Source of the DNA: Hawksworthiomyces lignivorus
Lineage: Eukaryota; Ascomycota; Sordariomycetes; Ophiostomatales; Ophiostomataceae
Direction of reading: 5' to 3'
DNA length: 12,066 nt
NCBI GenBank assembly: GCA_002917075.1
Contig: NTMA01000186.1
Span: 1 to 12,066, forward strand
The position numbers were made by a program, and so were the translations under genes. The notes below the pieces were generated by a model. It was not told where the DNA came from, ran no database searches, and worked only from the letters and a program-made list of their open reading frames with translations. The stretch's first letter is position 1. Every line of letters starts with the position of its first letter. Positions 1 to 8,818 of the stretch are shown in pieces.

Positions 1-9
<9 letters not shown>

Positions 10-35
<26 letters not shown>
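10..35. repeat. A26 homopolymer
   Basis: An uninterrupted run of 26 A follows a short AAAAAATTT start. A second run of 15 A lies at 292-306. Such poly(dA:dT) tracts are common in fungal intergenic DNA. Their exact lengths are prone to assembly error. Confidence 0.95.
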
Positions 36-421
36 CGAGAGAGCCAGAAGGCAAAACAGCTTTCATGATCTCAATTTTGCAACACAGCTTGTCTGAGCAC
101 AGAAATATAAGCAATCGGAATAGATGTAGCATCAGAGCACACAAATCAGGGAAGAGAAATGCAATAGATGGCACTGAAGGAGGCAAGTGATGGCCGTTGG
201 GGACCAGCACCAGGAAGGACGACCTCAATTGTGCTGTGCATCCACTGAAAATCGAAGCATAGGCGCAGCCAAGCAAAAAAGCAACCCCAGTAAAAAAAAA
301 AAAAAAGACCAGTGAAAATATTAAATTTCATTAGTACGGGATGAGTAGTTTATGTATCATCGTAGTCTCTGCATGGCGGCGTAGAGAAGGCACCACCAAG
401 AGCAAGCAATTTCCCTTGTTC

Positions 422-467
422 TTTTTTTTTTTAATTGTTATTTTTATTTTAATACTAGTTTTTTTTT
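422..467. repeat. T-rich tract pair (T11 and T9)
   Basis: T11 at 422-432 and T9 at 459-467 flank a nearly pure A/T stretch. A poly(dA:dT) element of this kind upstream of a pyrimidine-rich leader fits a nucleosome-depleted promoter, but function is inferred only. Confidence 0.6.
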
Positions 468-589
468 AAGCGCTTCTCCACGCAACGAACAAGCAACAGC
501 ACCAAAACCGTGCCTTCCTCTGCCCTGTTGGACGGAAACTCTAAGCATATACCTGCCCGTTCAACGTACGTACGCACTTACTCGTACCT

Positions 590-1330
590 ACCTATTCTAT
601 TCGTACTCGCTAGTCCGCCAGTCTTTCTCATAACTTCGACTTCTTCGACTTCCTTCGTCTCCTTTTCCTCAAGTCTTCCGCTTTTCCTTGTCGACTTACT
701 TACCCGCTTCGACTTCCCGCCCCGACATCCACCATTTCCCTTCTTCTCTACTTTTCTCTTTTACCCCCTTTCTCGACTTTCTCTGTCTCAGCATTTCTCT
801 CGTCTTTTCCTTCTCTCTCTCTAAGACGGGAAGTAGATCTGTCTGGAGAAAAACAGAGACTGAGAATTTCGCAGATCCCGAACCTCCTTTTCACACCCCT
901 TGTTCTTCAGCATATTTTCTTCTTTTTCTTCTTTCCTCCCCTTCTCCTCTTCTCCCTATCATTGTTTGGATCGGCTCCGGACTCCGATTCACCATTTGCC
1001 AGATACACCGAAAAGCGAACCGCCGCTGGCTGCTGTAGCTTTCTCTGATCTCGGCTATCGACCGTTGAGCTTCTCTTCAGTTCGCTTCTCCCTCCCCTAT
1101 TAGCTGAACAGCCTCCGGTGCGTTTTCTCTAACCCCCCCTCCTCGAAGTTCTCTCTTCTCCTGATGCTCTCTTGGCTCTTTTTCTCTTCTTTCCCCCTGC
1201 TTCTCTTCATCCCCTCCAATCCGCTTGTCTGAGCTGCCCCTTGCCTCAATGCTCACCTTCCACCGCGTTTGCCACGCTCTCCCCTCTCTTCCCATTGTCC
1301 GCTGCCACCCAATTGTCTTAAGATCCAAAA
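590..1330 (+). promoter_or_regulatory. Long pyrimidine-rich promoter or 5' leader
   Basis: For roughly 740 bases the + strand is dominated by C and T, with many TTCTC, CCTCTT and TTTTCTC blocks, immediately upstream of the gene starting at 1471. CT-rich tracts before start codons are typical of filamentous ascomycete promoters and 5' untranslated regions. This one is long. I cannot place the transcription start. Confidence 0.5.
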
Positions 1331-1354
1331 CCGCTTAAGCTAATATTCGATTTC

Positions 1355-1561
1355 ATGGCTTCCAGACCTCTCCAGACCTTTCCGTCAGACCTCGAAATTG
1401 GTCGACAGACAGGGCCATTCGTTTACAAATTCAGTCGACGCCCCCCTCCCGCCTCCCGAACACCACCACCATGGCGAACAACCAGCAGACGCCGCTGTCC
1501 ATTGACCGCTACGTTGTCATCCACGTCGCCACCACATGTGACGAGCATGGCGTATACGTGA
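1355..1561 (+). other. Upstream open reading frame overlapping the main start codon
   Basis: An ATG at 1355 opens a 68-codon frame that runs past the main ATG at 1471 in a different frame and stops at 1561. Its start context is weak (T at -3, G at +4). The main ATG sits in a near-ideal context (CACCACC before ATGG). If the transcript begins upstream of 1355, ribosomes must leak past this AUG, which would damp expression. The encoded Arg/Pro/Ser-rich peptide resembles no domain. A transcription start downstream of 1355 would make it irrelevant. Confidence 0.4.
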
Positions 1562-3714
1562 CGAAGGACTCGGCCGAGGTCATTGAGTTCGGCTGGATTC
1601 TGCTAGACGCGAAGAGCCTCGAGGAAGTACGTAGCTACCTTCGATATGGGCTTCACGATTGCCCTCCCCCCTTCCTTAGTCTGGGAAACGTCTGGACACA
1701 GCAGACTGACAAACGTTCCCACCTCATTTTAGCTTTACCGCGAGAGCGTCCTTGTCAAGCCGATAAACACACCGATCACCCCGTTGTGCAGTAAGTGCAA
1801 ACCTGCAATGCGTTATGAAGGAGGTCGTTGCTTTCGGCAAGGCGTGGAAACATCAGGACTCAAAGCAGAGATACGACTCGACACATACAGAATACTATTT
1901 ACCGGCGTATGGTATACATCCTCTGCTCAATAGCTAACCCAAATTCTTAGCGAGCCTGACCACCCTCACTTGGGAGCATGTACGCAATGCGGGGACGTTT
2001 AGGGATGCAATCAACCGCTTCGATGCCTTTGCCTCCGAACACCTTACCTCACAGAACCTCGACTTTGTCTTTGTTACCCTGGATGCCTGGGACCTCCGTG
2101 TTCAGCTGCCTCGCGAAGCCCGTGACAAGGCTGTCGTTCTGCCTCCGTACCTCCAGCACTCGCGGACCTTCGATCTCAGACAGGAGTACCAGAGGTGGCA
2201 GCAGCACCACCCAGAGTCGCTTCCCTTCGGCCCCTCATCGCTAGCTAACATCTGCGCCGCCCTCGAGGTCGAAGCCGTCCAGTCCAGCGCTCCTATCAAG
2301 CACAACCTGCCCTTCCACCTCCAGGCCCTTGCCCCGGCTTCGCCACGCAGAGCCATGGAGGAGGCTGTCACTCTGGCCCGTGTTCTGCGTGGCCTTATCC
2401 GCAAGTCGCAGCCGGCTCACGAGCACCCAGATGTCCTCGCTCGGCCCATGGATGCTCGCGCGGATGTCCGAGCTTTTCTGTCAGAACGCAGCAAGGTGCT
2501 GCACATGTCTGGCCTCCCCCACGACACCACCCAGTCTGAACTCGAGAGCTGGTTTACCCAATTCGGCGGCCGCCCAATTGCTTTTTGGACCCTGCGCACG
2601 CCGGAGCAGCACAAGCCCACCGGCACCGGCTTCGCTGTGTTTTCTTCCCACGAAGAGGTGACGCAGCCTGGCCCCCTGATGTTGAATTTATAGTGCTATG
2701 TCATGTTCCTCTTTGCTGACAATATGTTAGGCTGCGGAAAGTCTGTGCATGAACGGGCGGGCTCTCAACGAGAAGGCCATCGAAGTGTCGCCATCGTCGA
2801 GCCGTGTCTTGGACCGCGCAGCCGAGATCCTGACGCCATTCCCACCTAGCAAGAACCGCCCTCGGCCTGGTGACTGGACCTGCCCCTCGTGCGGGTTCTC
2901 TAACTTCCAGCGGCGTACCGCTTGTTTCCGCTGTTCCTTCCCCGCGGTTAGCGCCGGCCCGACTGGTGAGATGGGTGGCTACTACAACTACGGTCCGCCG
3001 GCCATGATCAACGGCCCGCCGCAGCACGTGAACCATCATGGTCACGGCCATGGTCACGGTCACGGCCATGGCCACATGGGCGGTGGCGGCCACGGCGGCG
3101 GTCGTATGGGCGGAAGCGGTGTTGTGCCATTCCGTGCTGGTGACTGGAAGTGCGGCAACGAAGTCTGCGGCTACCACAACTTTGCTAAGAATGTGTGCTG
3201 CCTGCGCTGCGGTGCTAGTCGTGCTAGTGCTGCTGTGGTTGCCGATTCTGGATACCCGTCGCCCATGGACGCACCTTCGTCCTACAACATGAACCAGGCC
3301 TCCATGGGCGGCAACGCCGGACCCGGCCCCTTTGCTGGTGGCAGCGGCCCCTTCGCCTCTCCCGGTGGCGGTGCTGGTTACGGCCAGCAGTTCGGCGGCC
3401 CCCCCAGCACCTATGCTCTGCCGTCGGGCCTGGGAGGCAGTGCTGCTGCACCGTATCCTCCCCTGAACACGCACTTTGGTCCCGTGTCGGGCTCTCACTC
3501 CGCTGGGCCTTTCGATAGCCGGGCTGCTGAGGCCGCGTTCCAGTCGGCCACGAACGGCCCTGCGTCTGCTGGCCCGTCCAACAACTTCTATTCCCAGAAC
3601 GAGAGCGATCCCTTTGCTTTCTTGTCTTCCAGCCTGGGCGGTCTCAGCGTCAGCAACCCTGGCGAGGCTCGCCAGAACGGCTCGGGTGCTCCCCCAAGCA
3701 AGTCTCCGGCTTGA
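1471..3714 (+). CDS. RNA-binding protein: degenerate exonuclease fold, RRM, two RanBP2 zinc fingers (NRP1/ARP-like)
   Basis: Four exons, 1471-1626, 1733-1790, 1951-2657 and 2731-3714, join to 635 codons including the stop (634 residues). Residues about 14-218 follow the ERI-1/3'hExo DEDDh exonuclease fold, but most catalytic positions are replaced (H18, A20, R204, E209; D119 kept). An RRM spans about 252-330, with an RNP2-like segment at 255-260 and an RNP1-like one at 296-302; intron 3 splits it. Two RanBP2-type fingers follow: C357/C360/C371/C374 and C448/C453/C464/C467. A His-Gly repeat lies between them, and the tail from about 470 is Gly/Pro/Ser-rich. This order matches the fungal NRP1/asparagine-rich protein family; yeast Nrp1 is a putative RNA-binding protein found in stress granules. 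An RNA-binding, probably cytoplasmic, role is inferred. An in-frame TAA at 1336 with no ATG after it fixes the start. It converges on the gene ending at 5024. Confidence 0.9.
1627..1732 (+). other. Intron 1 of the RNA-binding protein gene
   Basis: 106 nt with a GTACGT donor, a CTGAC branch-like motif near 1706 and a TTTTAG acceptor. Removal joins codon 52 to CTT and restores an uninterrupted exonuclease-like domain. Phase 0. Confidence 0.88.
1791..1950 (+). other. Intron 2 of the RNA-binding protein gene
   Basis: 160 nt with a GTAAGT donor, a GCTAAC branch motif at 1933-1938 and a TTCTTAG acceptor. It splits codon 72 after its first base. The join yields a Cys-Thr-Ser-Leu-Thr segment typical of ERI-1-like exonuclease domains. 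Confidence 0.9.
2658..2730 (+). other. Intron 3 of the RNA-binding protein gene
   Basis: 73 nt with a GTGACG donor (not the usual GTAAGT/GTRNGT), a GCTGAC branch motif at 2715-2720 and a TGTTAG acceptor. It interrupts the RRM between its third strand and second helix. Retention would end the protein at 2693 and remove both zinc fingers. Confidence 0.88.
3034..3075 (+). repeat. His-Gly repeat tract inside the RNA-binding protein
   Basis: Alternating GGT/GGC and CAC/CAT codons encode eight histidines (residues 409, 410, 412, 414, 416, 418, 420 and 422) separated by glycine. A Gly-rich stretch with one more His follows, between the two zinc fingers. Mixed synonymous codons suggest the amino-acid pattern is kept rather than being a fresh DNA slippage product. 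It could bind metal or drive condensation; neither is shown. Confidence 0.85.
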
Positions 3715-5023
3715 TCGAGGCAGGGGGCTGAATTTGAGCATCAAAAAAATACTTGACCTTGGCCCTTCATTGGAGCGCGAGGCGCAACCATGTTATTTAT
3801 CCAACATAAGACTGGCACGCTAATTTTCCTCTCTCTTTCTGCACGTTATATCTTCGTCGTTACTCTTTTCATTCACCCTTCGCCGTTTCATCTTGAATTT
3901 TTCGTCATTGGAACATAAAGTGGCATTGGTTGTTGTACCTCGGCAATATTTCTTGTTTTTGGGACCACCCGGCCTCTGTTACACTTGAGTGCGTGTTGGT
4001 TTATCTTTTGGCAGGCTTGGGCAAAGGGCTGGCAGGACGGCAAAACTGAGCGGGGCAAATCTTTTACAAGGAGGGCATATAAAAGGGGAGCGATTTGCGA
4101 TGGATGGTGTCGGTGATTTTCGTTCTATTTTGCTTGATTCGAAATTGGCTTTTCTGATTGCAGTCTTCTGCTCACCTGTGCTTTTCTTGTCCTTCTCCCA
4201 TCCCTGCTTCTTTTTGCGTTCTCTTGCTTCTTCTGCTTTTTGTGTCGTGTTTTTTTGGTGGGTGCGGTTCGTCTTATGATCTAGTCGAGATTTTTGTTGC
4301 AGTGGTTTTCATCTTTTGCTTTTAATTTTTTTTCGCCGACAAGGCTTCGGAGACTTTGGCCGCAGAGTCCCAATTTCTAGAAAGGACCGGGTTTGTACAA
4401 GAGGCTAAGCAACGGGGCATGAAAGACAAAAAGATAAAAACGGGTTGGGAAAGGAAAGCAAAAATGCAGAGGGAAAAAAAATACTTTTTTTGGCTCGGGC
4501 TTGGGGTGGAGCGAGGCGTGGAGTTCTCATTTCATCATTTTACCCTTACTCTTCTACTCTTTTCTTGCTTTTTTTCTTCATAAGTTCAACAGCACTATTA
4601 CCAGATCTGTAGACTGGGGCATTTCGGCAAGAGGATATGAGGATGAAAAATACCGGGCTGGCGAACGGTGGAGAGTGTAAGCTTCGGATCTTTTTGTTGT
4701 CATTATATTATTATATTCGTTCGTTCTTGTCCCAGATTGTCTTGCACATCGTGAAACCCTTTCATCTCCTATCTTCACTTTGCTTTTCTCTCTCAGTATC
4801 ATCGTCATGCTTCGCTCCCATCTCTCCTGTGACCCGTGTATAAGACGGCAGAGCTTTGGACATAGACTGCCAGAGCACATGGAAAGAAGACTTGCCTGTT
4901 CGTTGGCACATCCCATCACTTAACGCAGGTATTCTCCTATGTACTCTGTATTCCAATTTCAAGAGCACGCCAGCGACATCGATGAGTGCAGCTATACGTT
5001 GTATTTTTCTTCGTTATGTTCCC
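3715..5023. other. Intergenic region between convergent genes
   Basis: No credible gene. The region should hold the 3' untranslated regions and polyadenylation signals of both flanking genes. It contains CT-rich stretches on the + strand, T and A runs (for example 4323-4334 and 4475-4482) and a short AT-rich repeat-like patch near 4699-4720. I found no canonical AATAAA that clearly assigns a poly(A) site. Small open frames here are compositionally CT-derived or depend on non-ATG starts. Confidence 0.65.
4078..4085 (+). promoter_or_regulatory. TATA-box-like motif in the convergent intergenic region
   Basis: TATAAAAG matches the strong eukaryotic TATA consensus, but it lies 364 bases after the stop of the upstream gene with no credible ORF downstream. 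It may be chance, or the promoter of a non-coding or antisense transcript toward the gene ending at 5024. Confidence 0.2.
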
Positions 5024-8000
5024 TCAAAACCCGACTGCAAATACCTCTGCTTTCATCCGCGCCTCCAGCTTCTTCCTTAGCTGCTCCACCTCGACTTCGT
5101 CTAACGCGTCCTCTGCTTCCTGCAGTCGCTGCAGCAGCCGCAGCACGTCGTCCCCATCGTCGTATTCTGGGGCGTGGATGGCTAGACGATCGCGTCTGGA
5201 TACGGTATAGTCGTTTTCGTCTTGTGAGTCTCTCTCGATTGCCCCCGAACCGTTTGTAGCCTCATCGCTATGGTCGCTTGCAAGGCTCTCTTCGTCGTCA
5301 TTGACGCCCAACGTGGACCATGTCTGCTCCCAAAGCTCCAGGTCTTCTTCGTCGTAGACCTCATCGGCTTGGGCTACTAGATCGGCATCGACATCATCCT
5401 CCTCGTGGAGCGCCGATTGGACGCAGGAGAAGATGAGCTGTTGGTGGCGACTAGAGAAGGTGCGACTTGTTGCGGAGGAGTGTCGAGCTGCAAAGCCAGC
5501 GCCAGCGTCTTGCGTCGAACCTGAGGCGGCCGACAAATAGGAGGAATGGCTTGGGAACACCAGCCCCGCGAGGTGGTTGCTCGGACCACCGAGAGCCGGT
5601 CCCTGGGTGCCACCGAGAGTATAACCGTGGGGACCGGGCCCTGGGCTGCCGGGGCGGCTACTGGAAGGGCTCATTGGGTGATCTTGCCCTATTCCGTAGC
5701 TAGCACGCATTAAACCATCGTCAGCAAGCTCACTGGACAAGCTCTCACTTGTAGCATCAAAAGATCTGCCAGTTTCCGATTCTGCGCCGCCACCGTCGCC
5801 GCCATTCTCTTCCTCACCCATTGTGCTTCTATTGAGAAGCCGCAACCTGTCGCTCGTCAATGGAGTAAAATCATTTCCCTCATCAGCGGCTTCCGGACCC
5901 CACGCCTGCTTCTTCAGACGTTCCTGGTGGCTAATCCACCAGATGTCTAGCTTGTCTTGCAGCGGTAGCGTCGCCCACTGCGCCTTAAGTACCTGCCACG
6001 GCTGCCACTCGCCGAGTTGGAGGGGTACGTTGCCGCAGCGGCGTGCCAGGCGCTGCTCCGAGGTCAGCAGAGAGGGAGGCAGGGGGAGGCTGTTTCCCTC
6101 TTCTTCACCCTCGCCTCTCTTCTCATCTTCTTCGTCTTCGTCTTCATCAGACATGTACATCTCGTCAAGCGTCGGCACGAGATTCGCACCCGTATCAAAG
6201 TCGCGATAACCCCAGACGGTCAGGAAGGGGATGTGTGCGGCAAGATCGAGGTAATTTCGGTCCGGATGAATACGGCGGCGGCGCTCAGCCTCGAGTGGGA
6301 CAAGCTCGTCCGGCCGGAACAGGTGCGTCGTGCCTAGCCCCCAGCCCTCGAGGTGGCCCACGCCCATCTCCCAGAGGGGTACGGCGTATATAGCATCCAA
6401 GAGAGCGGGCCATTTCTGCGCGGCGTCATCGTCAGAGACGTTATCAGCAGGCACCAAGCTATCAATGTCAGGGAAGTCGGTGTGCGGCTGGCGGTGGAAT
6501 CTGCCGGCCGCGCCTCTGCCGTAGCCACTAGTGGCCTGGCCGAAAAGAGCACCAGGCCTCAGCACCGGCGGCAGATAGTCATACCGCACCTTGAGCTCGA
6601 TCACCTCGTGCGGCGTGCGGTAGCGCTTGTTCCGCAGCAGACACCACAGCACGTGCAAGCCGCCGCGCTGGCCGAGCAGCGCCTCGACGAGTGCGTGCTC
6701 CGGCAGCGCGGCCTGCTGCCGCTGCACCTCCTGCGCGGCGACGGCTGCCTCAGCGGCCATCTCGGGCGTCCACCAGGTGCCGTCCAGGGGGGTGTGCATC
6801 TCCGATCCGTTATGTTCTGTCGGCGCTCCTGTTGCTGCTGCTGCCGGTATCGTTATCATTGCCATCTGTTCTGCGGTGAGTGCCGGCACCGGCTCCGGCG
6901 TCGGGGGAGCCCGGACTGGCGGCAGCGTGCGGTTGGGCCCCAGGAGCGGGTCGTGGAAGTGAAGGACCAGCTTGACGTGGAACATGGTCATGGCCAGCAG
7001 GTCGGCGTCGGTGAACAGCGACTCGCTGCGCAGCAGCGCCAGGCGGCCGCGGTTCGTCGCCACGTCCAGCAGCAGCCACATCTTCTTCAGCGCGGCTGTG
7101 GCCGTCGGCCGCGGCAGGCGGTGGCCCGCCCGGGCCAGGCACGCCACGATGTCGCGTACTTTGCGCTCGCGGCTGACCAGCAGGCCGAGGTAGCGGAGGG
7201 TGGGCTCCGCGGGAACGCGGCCACCATCATCATCAGCAGCAGCAGCAGTAGTTGTCTGTTGATAGAGGCGCCAGGGGAAAATGGCGCGTGTCTCAGCAGA
7301 GACAAGATGGCGAGCCAGCAGGAGCACGTTGGCCCCGAGACGGGCGTCGAAAGTGCTCTTGAAGATGCGGCTGACGCGGTAGAGCACGAGAACATCGCGA
7401 AGCCGCAGATTGCGACACACCGCGAGGGTCAGCTCGGGGCACGAGGCCACAGAGCTGATGAGGTCAAAGGTGACATCAGCTGGACGCGTGCGGCCCTGAT
7501 ATTTTTGTTGCCTCTGCAGCTCGTCGTCGTCTGCCGTCTTCTTCAGCCTCTTGGCGACCGGGGCCCGTGGCTCGTTTTCGGCACTTGTGTCGCCCGTGTC
7601 GTCGGTAGCATCCGGTCGGGTTGGCGTCAGCTGTCTGTCTGGCATGCCTGCCCATACACCTTTGTAGTATTTGGTCCACGTCCAGACGGTACCCGGACTG
7701 CAGGCGATATACGTAGGCGGGGCTGGCGTCGCTGTTGTCGATGTCGGCGGCCCAGCGAGACTCTGTGCCAAGACCTGCACGGTTTCCCCGTCGACGGTGA
7801 CGCCTGCGGCGTCCAAAACGTCGACCGTTCTCGTGCTGCGCGCCACCCGCATACTTCCAAGCTTCTCAAGCACCGCCTCGCACGCTGCATTCTGGGCAGC
7901 TGCCCCCCGCTCGGCGAGGACGCTCTGCAGCTTCTCTGGCCCGTAGCGACCGTGATCGATATTCTGGCGGATTCGGTGGGTGCCAGCCTGGACGGCAAGG

Positions 8001-8281
8001 GCAACAGCGCGGTAGTAAAGGTCGTCAGACGGCGACGGTGCTGCAGCAGTCGCAGAATGAGCAGAAGCAGTTGCCAAGCCTGCCACAGAAACTCCGGGAG
8101 TTGACGGAGTCACGGGAGGAGACGAAGCGGCAGTGGACGTCCCATTCTGCATGAAAGGAGCTGGTGATGGGAGGAGGGCCGAAGAGTCGGCCGGAAGGTT
8201 GAGAATGGCGTCGGCAATATCATGTAAATCTAAGGGCAGCGCTCGCTTTTTGCCAGCTGCAGCGGGTATTGGCAAAGCCAT
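5024..8281 (-). CDS. Large F-box-like protein of unknown function
   Basis: A single uninterrupted 1085-codon frame. I chose the ATG at 8281 (A at -3, G at +4); the frame stays open to 8329 but has no further ATG. Residues about 281-314 read like an F-box (Cys-Pro-Glu-Leu, Leu-Arg-Asp-Val-Leu, then Val-Ser-Arg-Ile-Phe-Lys), the motif by which SCF adaptors bind Skp1. A basic KRLKK patch near 244-248 could be nuclear targeting. Two helical Trp/Leu-rich regions (about 360-450 and 525-720) look folded but unfamiliar. An acidic Asp/Glu run lies at about 711-728. Residues 825-950 are Ser/Gly/Pro-rich and probably disordered. The C-terminus is acidic and then a likely coiled coil (about 1045-1079). 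No substrate-binding repeats such as WD40, LRR or Kelch are visible. An SCF adaptor role is inferred; the F-box could be wrong. It follows the hat2-like gene on the same strand. Confidence 0.85.
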   Translation of the reverse strand: MALPIPAAAGKKRALPLDLHDIADAILNLPADSSALLPSPAPFMQNGTSTAASSPPVTPSTPGVSVAGLATASAHSATAAAPSPSDDLYYRAVALAVQAGTHRIRQNIDHGRYGPEKLQSVLAERGAAAQNAACEAVLEKLGSMRVARSTRTVDVLDAAGVTVDGETVQVLAQSLAGPPTSTTATPAPPTYIACSPGTVWTWTKYYKGVWAGMPDRQLTPTRPDATDDTGDTSAENEPRAPVAKRLKKTADDDELQRQQKYQGRTRPADVTFDLISSVASCPELTLAVCRNLRLRDVLVLYRVSRIFKSTFDARLGANVLLLARHLVSAETRAIFPWRLYQQTTTAAAADDDGGRVPAEPTLRYLGLLVSRERKVRDIVACLARAGHRLPRPTATAALKKMWLLLDVATNRGRLALLRSESLFTDADLLAMTMFHVKLVLHFHDPLLGPNRTLPPVRAPPTPEPVPALTAEQMAMITIPAAAATGAPTEHNGSEMHTPLDGTWWTPEMAAEAAVAAQEVQRQQAALPEHALVEALLGQRGGLHVLWCLLRNKRYRTPHEVIELKVRYDYLPPVLRPGALFGQATSGYGRGAAGRFHRQPHTDFPDIDSLVPADNVSDDDAAQKWPALLDAIYAVPLWEMGVGHLEGWGLGTTHLFRPDELVPLEAERRRRIHPDRNYLDLAAHIPFLTVWGYRDFDTGANLVPTLDEMYMSDEDEDEEDEKRGEGEEEGNSLPLPPSLLTSEQRLARRCGNVPLQLGEWQPWQVLKAQWATLPLQDKLDIWWISHQERLKKQAWGPEAADEGNDFTPLTSDRLRLLNRSTMGEEENGGDGGGAESETGRSFDATSESLSSELADDGLMRASYGIGQDHPMSPSSSRPGSPGPGPHGYTLGGTQGPALGGPSNHLAGLVFPSHSSYLSAASGSTQDAGAGFAARHSSATSRTFSSRHQQLIFSCVQSALHEEDDVDADLVAQADEVYDEEDLELWEQTWSTLGVNDDEESLASDHSDEATNGSGAIERDSQDENDYTVSRRDRLAIHAPEYDDGDDVLRLLQRLQEAEDALDEVEVEQLRKKLEARMKAEVFAVGF

Positions 8282-8818
8282 GCTTTTCCTTGTATGCTTA
8301 GAGACCCTCTGAACAAACGATTTTGGCAATGCTTAGAAGGTTATGTGAAGAAGAGAAAGGTGTTGGAGGTTGAATGAAAAAGAACGTAGATACATATAAA
8401 TATATGCATGCAGATGTGTGTGTAGGTGTTAGTGACGATTAACAACAATCTGACAGCAATGTGAGGCTATTCAGAAACTTTTGTTAATAGCTATCACACG
8501 GCCTCCAATAAAGAACAATAGCAACGCAGCACGGGCAAAAAAGTGGAACAATTCTTTGAGCATTTCTCTTTGCTTCCAAGGAATTGCTTGATATGTTTTC
8601 TCCATTTTCTGGAATGATTTTTTTTTCTTTTCTCCCTGACCTCCTAAATTACGCCGTAGACTCGAAATCTGATACCGAAAAATAAAGAAAGACAATGCGT
8701 AAATGAAAGCTGGAAAGACAGGAAATACGAGTGAGCAACCTCCCAACCGCCTCGCGCCAACTTTGGTGCTTTCGCGCATCCGGACCATAAAAACACATGG
8801 CAGCCGCTGGGTGTGCGG
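8282..8818. other. Intergenic region between hat2 and the F-box-like gene
   Basis: 537 bases between two same-strand genes. It must carry the end of the hat2 transcript and the promoter of the gene starting at 8281. It is AT-richer than the genes, with A/T runs around 8608-8640. I see no further gene. Confidence 0.7.
8391..8410 (-). promoter_or_regulatory. TATA-like element upstream of the F-box-like gene
   Basis: An AT-rich stretch reading ATATATTTATATGT on the minus strand lies about 110-130 bases before the ATG at 8281. Position and composition suit a TATA element, but there is no transcript evidence. Confidence 0.3.

Larger units (their letters stand above)
1..1470. other. Non-coding region upstream of the RNA-binding protein gene
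   Basis: No convincing gene is seen on either strand. The first 480 bases are A/T-rich with homopolymer runs. About 590-1330 is strongly pyrimidine-rich on the + strand. The short open frames here are hydrophobic or Ser/Phe/Leu-rich, as expected from translating CT-rich DNA, and none has a recognisable domain. The region probably holds the promoter and a long 5' leader of the gene starting at 1471. The far left may include the 3' flank of a neighbour outside the window. Confidence 0.7.

Noticed and set aside
146..331. 61-codon hydrophobic minus-strand frame at the left edge
   Set aside because: Its Phe run comes from the A15 homopolymer at 292-306. No supporting features.
510..1103. Overlapping Ser/Phe/Leu-rich small proteins in the pyrimidine-rich leader
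   Set aside because: They arise from CT-rich codons in every frame, some begin with non-ATG codons, and none has a domain or splice support.
2701..3744. 347-codon minus-strand open frame opposite the zinc-finger exon
   Set aside because: Low-complexity Ala/Arg/Val/Thr product without motifs. The + strand encodes two clear RanBP2 fingers.
4356..4583. 75-codon + strand frame in the convergent gap
   Set aside because: It starts at a non-ATG codon, has a Lys/Arg-rich then Phe/Leu-rich composition set by local base content, and shows no recognisable domain.
7221..7252. CAT/CAG triplet run inside the F-box-like gene
   Set aside because: Only a few units; it encodes a short Ala/Asp stretch in a linker and is unremarkable for a fungal gene.
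6353..8104. 583-codon + strand open frame opposite the F-box-like gene
   Set aside because: Arg/Gln/His/Cys-rich product typical of antisense translation in GC-rich DNA. The opposite strand has a longer frame with a good start and plausible domain structure.
8282..8329. N-terminal extension of the F-box-like protein by 16 residues
   Set aside because: The extension would begin with TTG, which is not a usual nuclear start in fungi. The ATG at 8281 has a good context.
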